64,000 nt of DNA from Thalassospira profundimaris (GTDB lineage: Bacteria > Pseudomonadota > Alphaproteobacteria > Rhodospirillales > Thalassospiraceae): contig NZ_JPWH01000006.1 in assembly GCF_003326755.1 (NCBI RefSeq), positions 124,001-188,000 on the forward strand. The letters are read 5' to 3'. The notes under the pieces were generated by a model. The model made no database searches and had not been told where the DNA came from. It saw only the letters and a list, made by a program, of their open reading frames with translations. This document shows positions 28,451 through 37,742 of the stretch, piece after piece (within the stretch, counting starts at the first letter, position 1; each line of letters opens with the position of its first letter). The translations under genes were made by a program, and so were the position numbers.

Positions 28451-30487
28451 TTAAATATCCTTCAGCAATCGAAGAGCATCATAAATCGCGGCATGGGTAT
28501 TCCGTGCCGAAACCGCATCTCCAATACGGAACAACTGAAACATGCCGTCACGATTGCGAATAACAGATTGCGCCTGCCCCGAGATAAGCTGGTCATGCGA
28601 CATTTCACCATGATTTGACGACAATGGCTTAAGGTCAAAATAGATGTCATCGAGCGGAATCGTGCCATGATTGACAACCACCTGATCAACAAGGCGCTGT
28701 TTTGCAACCCCGCCGTAATCACTACCGATATGCGCCATAAGTTCATTCCCGTGACGCACCACGGCATCAAGGCGGAATGTCACCGTGAATGTCACATCCA
28801 GCTTTTGTAAAGAACGCATATAGGGCACCAGGTTCATCCCCATCACCTCCGGGGCAAAGGCCCGGTCCGGCGTCATGATTTCCACCTTTGCCCCGGAACG
28901 TGCAATCACCTCGGCCGCCTGAAGACCGGCATGATCCCCGGCATCATCATAGACAAGCACGTTGGCCCCCGGCTTGACATCGCCCGATATAATGTCCCAG
29001 GACGATACCACCAGGTCATTCCCCTGTGACAATATCTCGGTGTGCGGCAGGCCACCGGTCGCGATAATGACAACATCCGGGTTTTCAGCGATAATCATGT
29101 CCGCCTCCGCCCAGCTGTTGAAATGAAATTTCACCCCAAGTTTCGCGCATTGATCGGCCCGCCAGTCAATGATGCTCATCATTTCCCGTCGGCGTTCATT
29201 TTGCGCTGTCAGCAAAATTTGTCCCCCGGCTCGCGCCGCCGCCTCATGGACAATAACCTCGTGTCCCCGCTCCGCCGCAACGCGCGCGGCCTCCATCCCG
29301 GCAGGCCCGGCACCAATAATCATCACCTTCTTGCGTTGGGCGGCCTTTTCAATGATTTGCGGCATCGAAAGTTCACGCCCGGTTGCTGCATTATGAATGC
29401 AGTAGGCCGCCCCGCCCTGATAAATCCGGTCCAGGCAATAATTTGCACCAACACAGGGGCGAATATCATCTTCGCGTTTCTCGATAATTTTGCGCACGAT
29501 ATGCGGGTCGGTCATATGGGCACGAGTCATGCCCACCATATCGACCTTGCCCGATGCAATGGCATGACGCGCCGTCGCCACATCGGGAATTTTGGCCGCA
29601 TGGAATGTCGGAAAATCAGTTGCAGCACGGATTTCACCGGCAAAATCCAGATGTGGTGAATTGGCCATGCCCTGAATGGGGATCACATCGGTCAGGCCCG
29701 CGTCGGTATCGATATGCCCGCGAATGACATTCAAAAAATCCACCATGCCGCTTTCTTTCAAGCGATGCGAAATGGTCAGTCCGTCCTGCCGGGTTAATCC
29801 GCCGTCCAGTTGCTCGTCGCCCGTATATCGCACGCCGACAATAAAATCATCGCCAACCCTTTTGCGAATTTCGAGCAACACATCAAAGGTAAATTTCAGG
29901 CGGTTGTCTATACTGCCCCCATAAGGACCATCCAGCTCGTTGGTCAGCGGCGACCAGAACTGGTCCATCAGATGCCCATAGGCCTGCAATTCAATCCCGT
30001 CCATTCCGGCGGCTTTCATACGCTCGGCCGCATCGGCATAATCGGTGATGATCCTTTCAATATCCCAGTCTTCCATTTTCTTGGGAAAGGCACGATGGGC
30101 GGGTTCCCTTTTGTGCGAGGGCGATACCACCGGCAGCCAGAATGCCTTGTCCCAGCGTGTACGACGGCCAAGATGGGTTAACTGGATCATGACCGCCGCG
30201 CCCTGTTCATGCACCGCATCGGTCAAATCCTTCATCCACGGCACAACTTCGTCTTTATAAACCAGAAGGTTGTTGAAAACCGGCGGACTGTCCTTTGACA
30301 CCGCTGCCGACCCTGCCGTCATGGTCAGGGCCACCCCGCCCTTGGCACGTTCAACATGATAGGCCCGATAGCGATCCTTCGGCATCCCGTCTTCGGGGTA
30401 AGCCGGTTCGTGCGAGGTCATCATGATGCGATTACGCAGGGTAAGATGTTTCAGTTGATAGGGTTGCAGCAGCGGGTCATTGGACAT
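28451..30487 (-). CDS. FMN/FAD-dependent N-demethylase, DgcA/TMADH-like
   Basis: A 678-residue protein of the old-yellow-enzyme/trimethylamine dehydrogenase class. An N-terminal FMN TIM barrel (about 1-340, QLTHLGRR near 102) is followed by an iron-sulfur cysteine region and an NAD(P)/FAD-binding half with GAGPAG at 392-397. In a betaine-uptake neighbourhood the best guess is dimethylglycine demethylation (DgcA) or N-methylproline/stachydrine demethylation. Cys345, Cys351 and Cys363 line up with three of the four TMADH cluster ligands, but the position of the fourth (348) is Ala. It is divergent from a TetR gene that probably controls it. Confidence 0.85.
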   Translation of the reverse strand: MSNDPLLQPYQLKHLTLRNRIMMTSHEPAYPEDGMPKDRYRAYHVERAKGGVALTMTAGSAAVSKDSPPVFNNLLVYKDEVVPWMKDLTDAVHEQGAAVMIQLTHLGRRTRWDKAFWLPVVSPSHKREPAHRAFPKKMEDWDIERIITDYADAAERMKAAGMDGIELQAYGHLMDQFWSPLTNELDGPYGGSIDNRLKFTFDVLLEIRKRVGDDFIVGVRYTGDEQLDGGLTRQDGLTISHRLKESGMVDFLNVIRGHIDTDAGLTDVIPIQGMANSPHLDFAGEIRAATDFPTFHAAKIPDVATARHAIASGKVDMVGMTRAHMTDPHIVRKIIEKREDDIRPCVGANYCLDRIYQGGAAYCIHNAATGRELSMPQIIEKAAQRKKVMIIGAGPAGMEAARVAAERGHEVIVHEAAARAGGQILLTAQNERRREMMSIIDWRADQCAKLGVKFHFNSWAEADMIIAENPDVVIIATGGLPHTEILSQGNDLVVSSWDIISGDVKPGANVLVYDDAGDHAGLQAAEVIARSGAKVEIMTPDRAFAPEVMGMNLVPYMRSLQKLDVTFTVTFRLDAVVRHGNELMAHIGSDYGGVAKQRLVDQVVVNHGTIPLDDIYFDLKPLSSNHGEMSHDQLISGQAQSVIRNRDGMFQLFRIGDAVSARNTHAAIYDALRLLKDI

Positions 30488-30530
30488 TTGCGGGACTCCT
30501 GATCAGGTGATTGAAAAACGGTACCGGAAA

Positions 30531-30590
30531 ATGTACATAACTGTCAATTTTAAGATCATAGATGTACATATTGAAAACATAACTGTACAT
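30531..30590. promoter_or_regulatory. Repeated TGTACAT operator-like sites between demethylase and TetR genes
   Basis: ATGTACAT occurs at 30531-30538 and 30562-30569, and TGTACAT at 30584-30590. The ten-base string ACATAACTGT occurs twice, at 30535-30544 and 30577-30586, exactly 42 bases apart (four helical turns). The cluster sits in the divergent promoter region and is a likely binding site for the TetR protein. Confidence 0.5.
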
Positions 30591-30630
30591 ACTACTTGTC
30601 CCGCCGGGACCAGTTTGCTAAGGACAGAGC

Positions 30631-31248
30631 ATGGAACAACAAACACAAAATGGCGGCTGGCGCGGATCAGCGGACATATGGCTGAACGCGGCCTATGACG
30701 CGCTGCTTGAAAGCGGTGTAGATGGTGTAAAAATTCAACCGCTCGCCAAACGGCTCGATTTATCAAGAACCAGTTTTTACTGGTTTTTCAAAGACCGGCA
30801 GGAACTTCTCGATGCGCTTGTGGCGCGCTGGCGGCAAAAAAATACCGGCAACCTGATTACCCAAACCGAAAGCTACGCCGAAACCGTGACCGAGGCGATG
30901 TTAAATGTGTTTGATTGCTGGTTAAAACCGGACCTGTTTGACGCCCGCTTTGAATTCGCCATCCGAAGCTGGGCGGTGCAATCGCCCGACGTTTTAACCG
31001 AAATTCAAACCGCCGATCAGCAACGCCTTGAAGCACTCAAACAGATGTTTCTGCGTTTCGGCCAGAATGAACACCTGGCAGATGTGCGCGCACGAACGAT
31101 CTATCTCGTTCAAATTGGTTATATTTCGATGCAAACACAGGAATCCCTAGCAGACCGCCTGCAACGCATCCCCGAATATGTCGAGATTTTCACCGGCCAA
31201 CCGCCAGAACAGCGCGAACTTGACCGCTTCTTTGCCCGCCACTGCTGA
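30631..31248 (+). CDS. TetR family transcriptional regulator
   Basis: A 205-residue repressor-type protein with an N-terminal HTH (about 25-70: VKIQPLAKRLDLSRTSFYWFF) and an all-helical ligand domain. It is transcribed divergently from the demethylase gene across 143 bases that contain repeated TGTACAT sites. It probably responds to a quaternary or tertiary amine, and could also affect the permease/ATPase pair 186 bases downstream. AAGGACAG lies ahead of the ATG. Confidence 0.88.
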   Translation: MEQQTQNGGWRGSADIWLNAAYDALLESGVDGVKIQPLAKRLDLSRTSFYWFFKDRQELLDALVARWRQKNTGNLITQTESYAETVTEAMLNVFDCWLKPDLFDARFEFAIRSWAVQSPDVLTEIQTADQQRLEALKQMFLRFGQNEHLADVRARTIYLVQIGYISMQTQESLADRLQRIPEYVEIFTGQPPEQRELDRFFARHC

Positions 31249-31434
31249 AACGATGCACGAACAACACTTTTGCCCGCAATCTTATATGCGGGAACATTTG
31301 GTGATCCGTTTGCGTTTAAAAGCGTTCTCCTGACAATGCTGCGCATGGCTAACGCGATTAAGAGGTGTGTTATCCCTCTGTCATTGTTAGGCTTCAGGAA
31401 AACGCCCTGCCCTTAAAAAACGGAAAACAGGTTC

Positions 31435-32301
31435 ATGTTTCCTGACAAGCTGAATATTCCCCTTGGCAAATCGGTCAACGCGCTGGTGGACTGGCTGGTT
31501 GTCAATTACGGCGATGCCTTTGAGGCCTTTGCCGATGCCCTGTTAACCGTATTGGTTTGGCTGGAACATTTGTTGCGCGCCGCCCCGTGGTGGCTGGTCA
31601 TTGCGATTATCGCCGCCATCGCCTATCACGCCAGCCGCAGTTGGAAAACCACCCTGGGCCTGGCGCTGGCGATGGTGGCGATTGGTACGCTGGGCCTGTG
31701 GGACAAGGCGATGCAAACCCTGGCGCTGATGATCATTGCCACCGGGCTTTCGGTCATTATCGGCATTCCGGTGGGGATTGGCATGGCCATGTCGAATAAA
31801 CTGCGCGCCGTGATGATCCCGCTGCTCGACATGATGCAAACCATGCCCAGCTTTGTTTATCTGATCCCGGCCCTGATGCTGTTTGGGCTGGGCAAGGTTC
31901 CGGCCATTATTGCAACGGTGATTTATGCCTCCCCGCCCGTCATCCGCCTCACGGATCTGGGCATTCGCCTGGTGGACAAGGAAGTGCTGGAGGCATCACG
32001 CTCCTTTGGGGCCAGTCGCGGGCAGATATTGTGGGGGGTGCAACTGCCCCTGGCCCTGCCCAACATTATGGCAGGCATTAACCAGACCACGATGATGTCG
32101 ATTTCAATGGTGGTGATTGCCTCCATGATTGGCGCACGCGGTTTGGGCGAACAGGTTTTAACCGGTATTCAGCGCCTGGATGTGGGGCAAGGTGTGGAGG
32201 CCGGCATTGCCATTGTGTTGCTGGCCGTGGTGTTTGACCGCATCGGGCAATCCTATGGCAAAAAATCCCGCCATAGCGCCAAGGCAGGAGACGGGGCATG
32301 A
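31435..32301 (+). CDS. Choline/betaine-type ABC transporter permease (ChoW/ProW-like)
   Basis: A 288-residue permease without the long N-terminal extension of ProW, so closer to ChoW of choline importers. It has about six membrane helices and the family core LLDMMQTMPSFVYLIPALMLFGLG, plus the EAA loop LEASRSFGASRGQILWGVQLP. The gene order permease-then-ATPase also matches choW-choV. The ribosome-binding site is weak. No binding-protein gene is attached. Confidence 0.88.
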   Translation: MFPDKLNIPLGKSVNALVDWLVVNYGDAFEAFADALLTVLVWLEHLLRAAPWWLVIAIIAAIAYHASRSWKTTLGLALAMVAIGTLGLWDKAMQTLALMIIATGLSVIIGIPVGIGMAMSNKLRAVMIPLLDMMQTMPSFVYLIPALMLFGLGKVPAIIATVIYASPPVIRLTDLGIRLVDKEVLEASRSFGASRGQILWGVQLPLALPNIMAGINQTTMMSISMVVIASMIGARGLGEQVLTGIQRLDVGQGVEAGIAIVLLAVVFDRIGQSYGKKSRHSAKAGDGA

Positions 32302-33323
32302 GCTATATCGACATTCGCAATATTTACAAAATATTCGGCCCGAACCCTCAAAAGGCGCTGACACTGGCGCAAAAAGGCGAAAACAAGAACGATATCCTGA
32401 CCCAAACCGGCCATACGGTGGGACTAAGCAATGTGTCGCTGTCGATTGAGCAGGGCGAGACATTTGTGGTGATGGGGCTTTCGGGCTCGGGCAAATCAAC
32501 CCTGATCCGGCATTTGAACCGTCTGATTGACCCGACGGCAGGTGAAATCCTGTTTGGCGGTGAAAATATCCTGAATATGACAACAGCACGGCTGAATGCC
32601 TTTCGCCGGGCAAAGCTGGGCATGGTATTTCAGCGATTTGGCCTGCTGCCCCATTGCACCGTGCTGGATAACGTCGCCTATGGCCTGAAAATTCAAAAAA
32701 CCGACCGGCAAAAACGCCAGGATGCCGCACGCAAATGGATCGAGCGGGTTGGTCTTGCCGGATATGAAGACAGTTTTCCCGATGAACTTTCGGGCGGGAT
32801 GCAGCAGCGCGTGGGGCTTGCCCGTGCCTTAACGACCAACCCCGAAGTCTTGCTGATGGACGAAGCCTTTTCCGCCCTTGACCCGCTGATCCGCAGTGAT
32901 ATGCAGGACGAATTGATGAAGCTGCAAAGCGAGCTTCATAAAACCATTGTTTTCATCACCCATGATCTGGACGAGGCCCTGAAGCTGGGCGACCGGATTG
33001 CAATTTTGAAAGACGGTGCCATGATCCAGGTGGGGCGGCCAGAAGAAATTGTGATGAAACCCGCCGATGATTATGTGCGCGCCTTTACCCGCGACATCAA
33101 CCGTTCGCGGGTGCTACGCGCCAAAACCCTGATGATGCCGATTGATGATAACACGCAACAGGCCGGATCCGGCGACTGGCCGGAAATTGCGGCTGATATG
33201 CGCCTTGAAGATATTTTGCCCATCGCCATCGCCTGCCCGGCGGGCATCAATGTGGTCAACCACAAGCAGCAACGCATTGGCACGCTTAGCAAGGATCAGG
33301 TGATTGCCGCGCTTGCCGCCTGA
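32298..33323 (+). CDS. Choline/betaine-type ABC transporter ATP-binding protein (ChoV/ProV-like)
   Basis: A 341-residue ATPase with Walker [10 protein letters not shown] at 60-68, signature [15 protein letters not shown] and Walker [13 protein letters not shown]. The C-terminal extension after the ATPase core is much shorter than in the ProV above and holds at most part of a CBS unit, so ionic-strength gating may be absent. It overlaps the permease gene by ATGA. It converges on rfbC with a 30-base gap. Substrate could be choline, betaine or carnitine. Confidence 0.9.
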   Translation: MSYIDIRNIYKIFGPNPQKALTLAQKGENKNDILTQTGHTVGLSNVSLSIEQGETFVVMGLSGSGKSTLIRHLNRLIDPTAGEILFGGENILNMTTARLNAFRRAKLGMVFQRFGLLPHCTVLDNVAYGLKIQKTDRQKRQDAARKWIERVGLAGYEDSFPDELSGGMQQRVGLARALTTNPEVLLMDEAFSALDPLIRSDMQDELMKLQSELHKTIVFITHDLDEALKLGDRIAILKDGAMIQVGRPEEIVMKPADDYVRAFTRDINRSRVLRAKTLMMPIDDNTQQAGSGDWPEIAADMRLEDILPIAIACPAGINVVNHKQQRIGTLSKDQVIAALAA

Positions 33324-33353
33324 TTGACGCATAAACTCCCATTGCAAAGCGGG

Positions 33354-33998
33354 TCAGGATGCCTGCATGGGCTGATAGTCCCACAGATCCGCCGGTAGCG
33401 CAGGATGCTGCGGAATGGCGACTTCATCCATTAAAAAACCCCGGCTTTCATGGCACATTTTCCAGTCGGCAAAGGAAGGGTGACATTCATCCTTTTCCGA
33501 AATCACCGGCACCATGCGGCCCAATTGCCAGTCAATATTCAGTTCCGGGTCATCCCAGGCGATGCCACGGTCATGTTCCGGGCTGTAATAATCGCTGACC
33601 TTGTAAACCACCGTCGTGTCAGGCACCAGGGTGCGAAATCCATGCGCAAATCCCGGCGGCACCCAAAGCTGATACCAGTTTTGATCGGAAAGCTCGATAC
33701 GGATATGTTTGCCAAAGGTCGGGCTGTCGGGCCGGATATCGACGGCCACATCAAGAATGGCCCCGTGTGTGACCCGCACCAATTTGCCCTGAGCGTGCGG
33801 ATTAACCTGAAAATGCAGGCCGCGAATGGTGTTTACCGGCCCGCTGACGGACTGGTTTTCCTGCACCAGTGTGGTATCGCCAATCGCGGCGGCAAATTCG
33901 TCCTCGCGGAAGGTTTCGGCAAAAATGCCGCGCGGATCACGGTGCTGATTGGGAACAAAAAGCAGCGGTCCTTCTATGTCAAATCGGTCAAACTGCAT
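33354..33998 (-). CDS. rfbC: dTDP-4-dehydrorhamnose 3,5-epimerase
   Basis: A 214-residue cupin-fold epimerase of dTDP-L-rhamnose synthesis. It shows GLHFQVNPHAQGKLVRV with the catalytic His, the DVAVDIRPDSPTFGK segment and WVPPGFAHGF. It runs about 30 residues beyond the usual end near SEKD, giving a short extra C-terminus. AAGGAA precedes the ATG at 33998; the frame open to 34049 is not needed. It is the last gene of the long minus-strand polysaccharide locus; its partners rfbA and rfbD lie nine genes upstream. Confidence 0.93.
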   Translation of the reverse strand: MQFDRFDIEGPLLFVPNQHRDPRGIFAETFREDEFAAAIGDTTLVQENQSVSGPVNTIRGLHFQVNPHAQGKLVRVTHGAILDVAVDIRPDSPTFGKHIRIELSDQNWYQLWVPPGFAHGFRTLVPDTTVVYKVSDYYSPEHDRGIAWDDPELNIDWQLGRMVPVISEKDECHPSFADWKMCHESRGFLMDEVAIPQHPALPADLWDYQPMQAS

Positions 33999-34020
33999 TT
34001 TAACGGTTCCTTGGCTGAGG

Positions 34021-35229
34021 TTACGGGTTTGCACCCTGTTTCGCATCATTGATAAAGCGAATGGGCTGGCGCATAAGCTGGCGGGTCATGCCCCATTTGC
34101 CGTTACGCTTTACCGGCACGAATTTGACGTAAAGCAGGCTGGCCTGGTCATCCACCGTGCCAAAAATGCGGTCCTTGCTGTCTTCGTCAATGATGGATGG
34201 ATAAGCCACATAACTATCACCCGGCCCGGCATCGGGCTTAAGATCCGCCGAAAGCAAAAGCCGGGGCATGGACCAGGTGATCATGTCCTTTGACGTTGAA
34301 TAATAAATGCCGTGCTCAAAACTGCCGTCCTTGTGTTTACGGCGGTGTTTGTAAACTGCGATAAAACTGTTGCTGGCTTCATGGCGCACAATGCCCCTGA
34401 TCGATGTCAGGCCATAGGGGCCGACACGGGCGCAATCGGTTTGATACACTTCCCAGCCGTTATGGGGTGTCAGGCGCGCGGCATCGACGAATTTTTTGCC
34501 ATTCCACAATTGCCAGCTTCGCGGGTCATCGACGTGGGCCCGGGCCAGACAATTGCGCGATGATTTGAAATCCACCCCGCGCCGCCACAGGATGGTATAA
34601 AGATAATCCTTCCAGCGCACGATATTGGTGGCCGTCACATAACTTGGCGCATGTTTGCGATCATCACGATAGGCCATTGGCGGCGGAAACGGGGCGTGAT
34701 GCGGCGGTTGCGCCTGATAGGTGAAATGCCGGCCGCCATCGGTGGATTTAAGCGTAACAAGACCGTTGATCCAGCAATCGGTGCGTTGTGTTGCCCCCTT
34801 GCACGGCATATCATGGCGATAGGGCATGAAACTGGCACTGCCCAGCGCATAAACCGTTTCACCGTCATTCGTGTAAATGGCATGCAGCCAGGTGCGGTCA
34901 TCGAGCAGGCCGGGGTCGGCCTTGCCTGCGGCCTTAAACCGGCTGTTACAATCCTTATGCAGGTTTTCAAGGTTCTGTCCGACAAAGGCACGGTTGCGAA
35001 AATTAGGCGCAAACAGCACCATGCGCCCTTCCCCATCGCGAAAGGCGCGCGCCGGGGCATCAGGCAAATGGGAATCATCACAGGCATTGATCGCTGTATC
35101 AAACAAAACGCTATCGCGCCCGGCAAGCCGCACATCCAGCGCCTGCGCCCTGGGCGACTGAATAAACCAGGCAGCCGTTACCGCCAGAATGGCACTTCCC
35201 AGAAATCCGATAATCGCGTTTCTATGCAC
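34021..35229 (-). CDS. Secreted or membrane-anchored beta-propeller-like protein of unknown function
   Basis: A 402-residue protein starting with GTG. It has an N-terminal signal/anchor helix (about 8-25) and then a strand-rich domain of repeated blade-like segments (SFMPYRHDMPC, LKSTDGGRHFTY, GIYYSTSKDMITW). STDGG and YYSTSKDM segments are typical of sialidase or GH43/GH32-type propellers. Cysteines near residues 49 and 93 and in the HDMPCKG/TDCW region suggest disulphides. It may bind or modify the polysaccharide outside the cytoplasm. No family is assigned and no catalytic triad is claimed. Confidence 0.7.
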   Translation of the reverse strand: MHRNAIIGFLGSAILAVTAAWFIQSPRAQALDVRLAGRDSVLFDTAINACDDSHLPDAPARAFRDGEGRMVLFAPNFRNRAFVGQNLENLHKDCNSRFKAAGKADPGLLDDRTWLHAIYTNDGETVYALGSASFMPYRHDMPCKGATQRTDCWINGLVTLKSTDGGRHFTYQAQPPHHAPFPPPMAYRDDRKHAPSYVTATNIVRWKDYLYTILWRRGVDFKSSRNCLARAHVDDPRSWQLWNGKKFVDAARLTPHNGWEVYQTDCARVGPYGLTSIRGIVRHEASNSFIAVYKHRRKHKDGSFEHGIYYSTSKDMITWSMPRLLLSADLKPDAGPGDSYVAYPSIIDEDSKDRIFGTVDDQASLLYVKFVPVKRNGKWGMTRQLMRQPIRFINDAKQGANP

Positions 35230-35311
35230 TTTTCATATCCGCGCTATTGTCGCCAAAAAAGGGCCGGAATGTGCGGGGCGTGGAGGATCCCCGCACATTC
35301 CGTCGTCATGG

Positions 35312-36514
35312 TCACGCCGCCTGGCTCAGATTTGGGGTCGGGTGTTTCCCCAGGCGATGCGCCATGCCGTTTTCATCAAGGAATTTGGTCAAATCCCTGA
35401 ACCGTTCGGCATAGGTTTTTTCAAACAGGTCAAAATCGGCATTGTCCCAGGCTTCCTCGAACGAGAAACGGTCGATATAGCGCCCGTCAACATGCGGAAT
35501 GCCCAGCGTTTTCACAAATTCACGGGTCCGGGTGTCGTAGGTGATGTAAAGGGCCGGAACCTCGTTGGCCAGGGCCAGCAAATTGCCATGCAGGCGAAAA
35601 CCGGTAACGGCATCCTGGCGACATTCGGCATCTTCAAAATCACTCACGGTTTCAAAAACGCTAAGCGACGAACGATACAAATCCAGCAACGGATCATTCT
35701 CGCCATAAAGCCATTTTTCCTTGATCAGGCTGGCAACGGCCTTTTCCATCACCTGCTTGGGATTGTTCACAAGGTTACTGCGGGCATAGAAAATGGCTTT
35801 TTCTTCCAGCTCGCCCGCACACAAAATCTCGGTGCGGTAATTTTCCGCCAAAGTGCGCAGCATGTAACGCTGCAACATGGCAAAACCATGCGTTTTACGG
35901 CGCAGGGTGAAGCCAAGATTTTTAATCTCGCTGGCCTTAAGGCGCGGCAGGCTTAGTTCGGGTTTGCAATGACGAAACGCCGTCGGGCAGCCGAAAATAC
36001 GCACATTTTTTATGCCAATCGAATTAAGCGCCTTGCGCGACAGGGCCCCGCGCACGCCAATGGTTTTGGACCGGTCCGCCACCAGTTGCAAAAAACGCTT
36101 GGTCGATTCATTGACGTAATGATCGGAATTATCCGGCACCTGGACACCAATACCAAAGGCCATGACCGGCACCTTGGTTTTTTCCAAAACATTGGTGATT
36201 TCATCCCACTGCCCGTTGGTGTTGATGTAGTTCGAGCCGCGTAAAAAGATGTAGTCAAGGGTATTGATCTTTTCGATCTGCTCCTGGCTCAATCCGCCGC
36301 TGCTTTGGCCGTAAATCGGGTAAAGTTCGGCATAATCAAGGATGCGCAGCGAACTGTCATAAACAAAACAGTCGCCAATATTGGTAAACAGTTCGGTTGC
36401 GCGCTGCGGTGCGCCAAAGGTGTGGGTCACAACCCCCTTGCCTTCAACCACCTTGCCTGCAGGCATCAGCACGCCAATCCGGGGCTTTCGGCCCGGTGTG
36501 ATATTTTCAACCAT
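35312..36514 (-). CDS. Polysaccharide pyruvyl transferase family protein, copy 1
   Basis: A 400-residue GT-B-like pyruvyl transferase that adds a pyruvate ketal to a sugar, using phosphoenolpyruvate. Motifs are NIGDCFVYDSSL, FLRGSNYIN, GVRGALSRKAL, GCPTAF and GFRLHGNLLAL. AGGAG lies ahead of the ATG at 36514. It is paralogous to 37743-38930, with galE between them. Pyruvate groups give polysaccharides negative charge and in other bacteria serve as anchors for surface-layer proteins. Confidence 0.87.
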   Translation of the reverse strand: MVENITPGRKPRIGVLMPAGKVVEGKGVVTHTFGAPQRATELFTNIGDCFVYDSSLRILDYAELYPIYGQSSGGLSQEQIEKINTLDYIFLRGSNYINTNGQWDEITNVLEKTKVPVMAFGIGVQVPDNSDHYVNESTKRFLQLVADRSKTIGVRGALSRKALNSIGIKNVRIFGCPTAFRHCKPELSLPRLKASEIKNLGFTLRRKTHGFAMLQRYMLRTLAENYRTEILCAGELEEKAIFYARSNLVNNPKQVMEKAVASLIKEKWLYGENDPLLDLYRSSLSVFETVSDFEDAECRQDAVTGFRLHGNLLALANEVPALYITYDTRTREFVKTLGIPHVDGRYIDRFSFEEAWDNADFDLFEKTYAERFRDLTKFLDENGMAHRLGKHPTPNLSQAA

Positions 36515-36627
36515 CTGGAAACTCCTGCTCGGGGCCGAAATATGCCCGTTACGGCGCATATTTCGGCAATTTGCTCGTTTGTTTTTTTGCGGTTTATCTG
36601 GGTGTTTTCACCCCGTTTTTTTTAACG

Positions 36628-37623
36628 TCAGGCGGCGTTGGCCTGGCGCTGTTTCAGGCTTTCTTCCCAGGCAAGGGCATGGGTCACGATGGTATCAAGG
36701 TCATCATATTTGGGTTCCCAGCCAAGCTTCTCGCGAATGCGGTCTGCCCCGGCAATCAATGCGGCCGGGTCGCCCGCACGGCGTTCGGCAAGGTTCACCG
36801 TGAAGTCATTGCCCGATACACGCTTGACCGCATCAATCACTTCATAGACCGAGAAACCACGGCCATAGCCGCAATTCATGACATCGCTTTCACCACCCTT
36901 TTCCAGATATTCCAGGGCCAGCACATGGGCGTTGGCTAGATCGCTGACATGGATGTAATCGCGCACACAGGTGCCATCCTCGGTCGGATAATCATCACCA
37001 TAAACATCCAGATGGCTGCGCACACCGCTGGCGGCCTGGCTGGCGATTTTGATCAAATGGGTGGCCTTGCGCGAGGTTTGCCCGGCCCGGCCTTGCGGGT
37101 CGGCCCCGGCAACGTTGAAATAACGCAGAGCCACAAAGCGTAAATCATAAGCGACCGCCGCATCCTGCAGCATTTTTTCCGTCATCATCTTTGACGTGCC
37201 ATAGGGCGAAATCGGCTTGGAGGGGAAATCTTCCAGGATCGGGGTTTTGGCCGGTTCGCCGTATACACCCGCTGTCGAGGAAAAGATAAAATGACGGACA
37301 TTATTATCCACCGCCGCCTGGGCCAGGGCCCGGGAATTAACCGTATTGTTGTAATAATAATCCAGCGGATAAACCACGGATTCCGGCACGATGATGGAAC
37401 CGGCAAAGTGCATGATGGCGGTAACATCATGTTCGCGAATAATGCGCGAGACCAGATCAAGATCGCCGCAATCACCTTCGACAAAGGCGGCCCCGGCGGG
37501 CACGGCCCAGCGATGGCCCTGACTGAGATTGTCCAGGATTACAACCTTGCGCCCTGCATCCATCAGGGCCAGTGCGGCGTGACTGCCAATATAACCTGCG
37601 CCACCGGTAACAAGTACTGTCAT
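36628..37623 (-). CDS. galE: UDP-glucose 4-epimerase
   Basis: A 331-residue short-chain dehydrogenase-type epimerase that interconverts UDP-glucose and UDP-galactose. The NAD-binding GGAGYIGSH is at residues 7-15, catalytic YGTSK near 148 and VRDYIHVSDLA near 235. The start at 37623 follows AAGGAGG. The full set of GalE-specific motifs (DGTCVRDYIH) makes it GalE and not RfbB. It supplies a galactose donor for the surrounding polysaccharide locus. Confidence 0.94.
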   Translation of the reverse strand: MTVLVTGGAGYIGSHAALALMDAGRKVVILDNLSQGHRWAVPAGAAFVEGDCGDLDLVSRIIREHDVTAIMHFAGSIIVPESVVYPLDYYYNNTVNSRALAQAAVDNNVRHFIFSSTAGVYGEPAKTPILEDFPSKPISPYGTSKMMTEKMLQDAAVAYDLRFVALRYFNVAGADPQGRAGQTSRKATHLIKIASQAASGVRSHLDVYGDDYPTEDGTCVRDYIHVSDLANAHVLALEYLEKGGESDVMNCGYGRGFSVYEVIDAVKRVSGNDFTVNLAERRAGDPAALIAGADRIREKLGWEPKYDDLDTIVTHALAWEESLKQRQANAA

Positions 37624-37742
37624 TTTATTGCCTCCTTGCAAGGGCGGTTCATGTCGGGGTCGGGGAAATTTTGTTCGTGAACCGCAAATAAGGGGCATTG
37701 CCGCCCGCCTGTTTGCAGGCGGCAATGCAGAGGTTTTGAACG

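Noticed and set aside
36628-37623. Reading this gene as the missing rfbB
   Set aside because: Motifs and length are those of GalE, not of dTDP-glucose 4,6-dehydratase.
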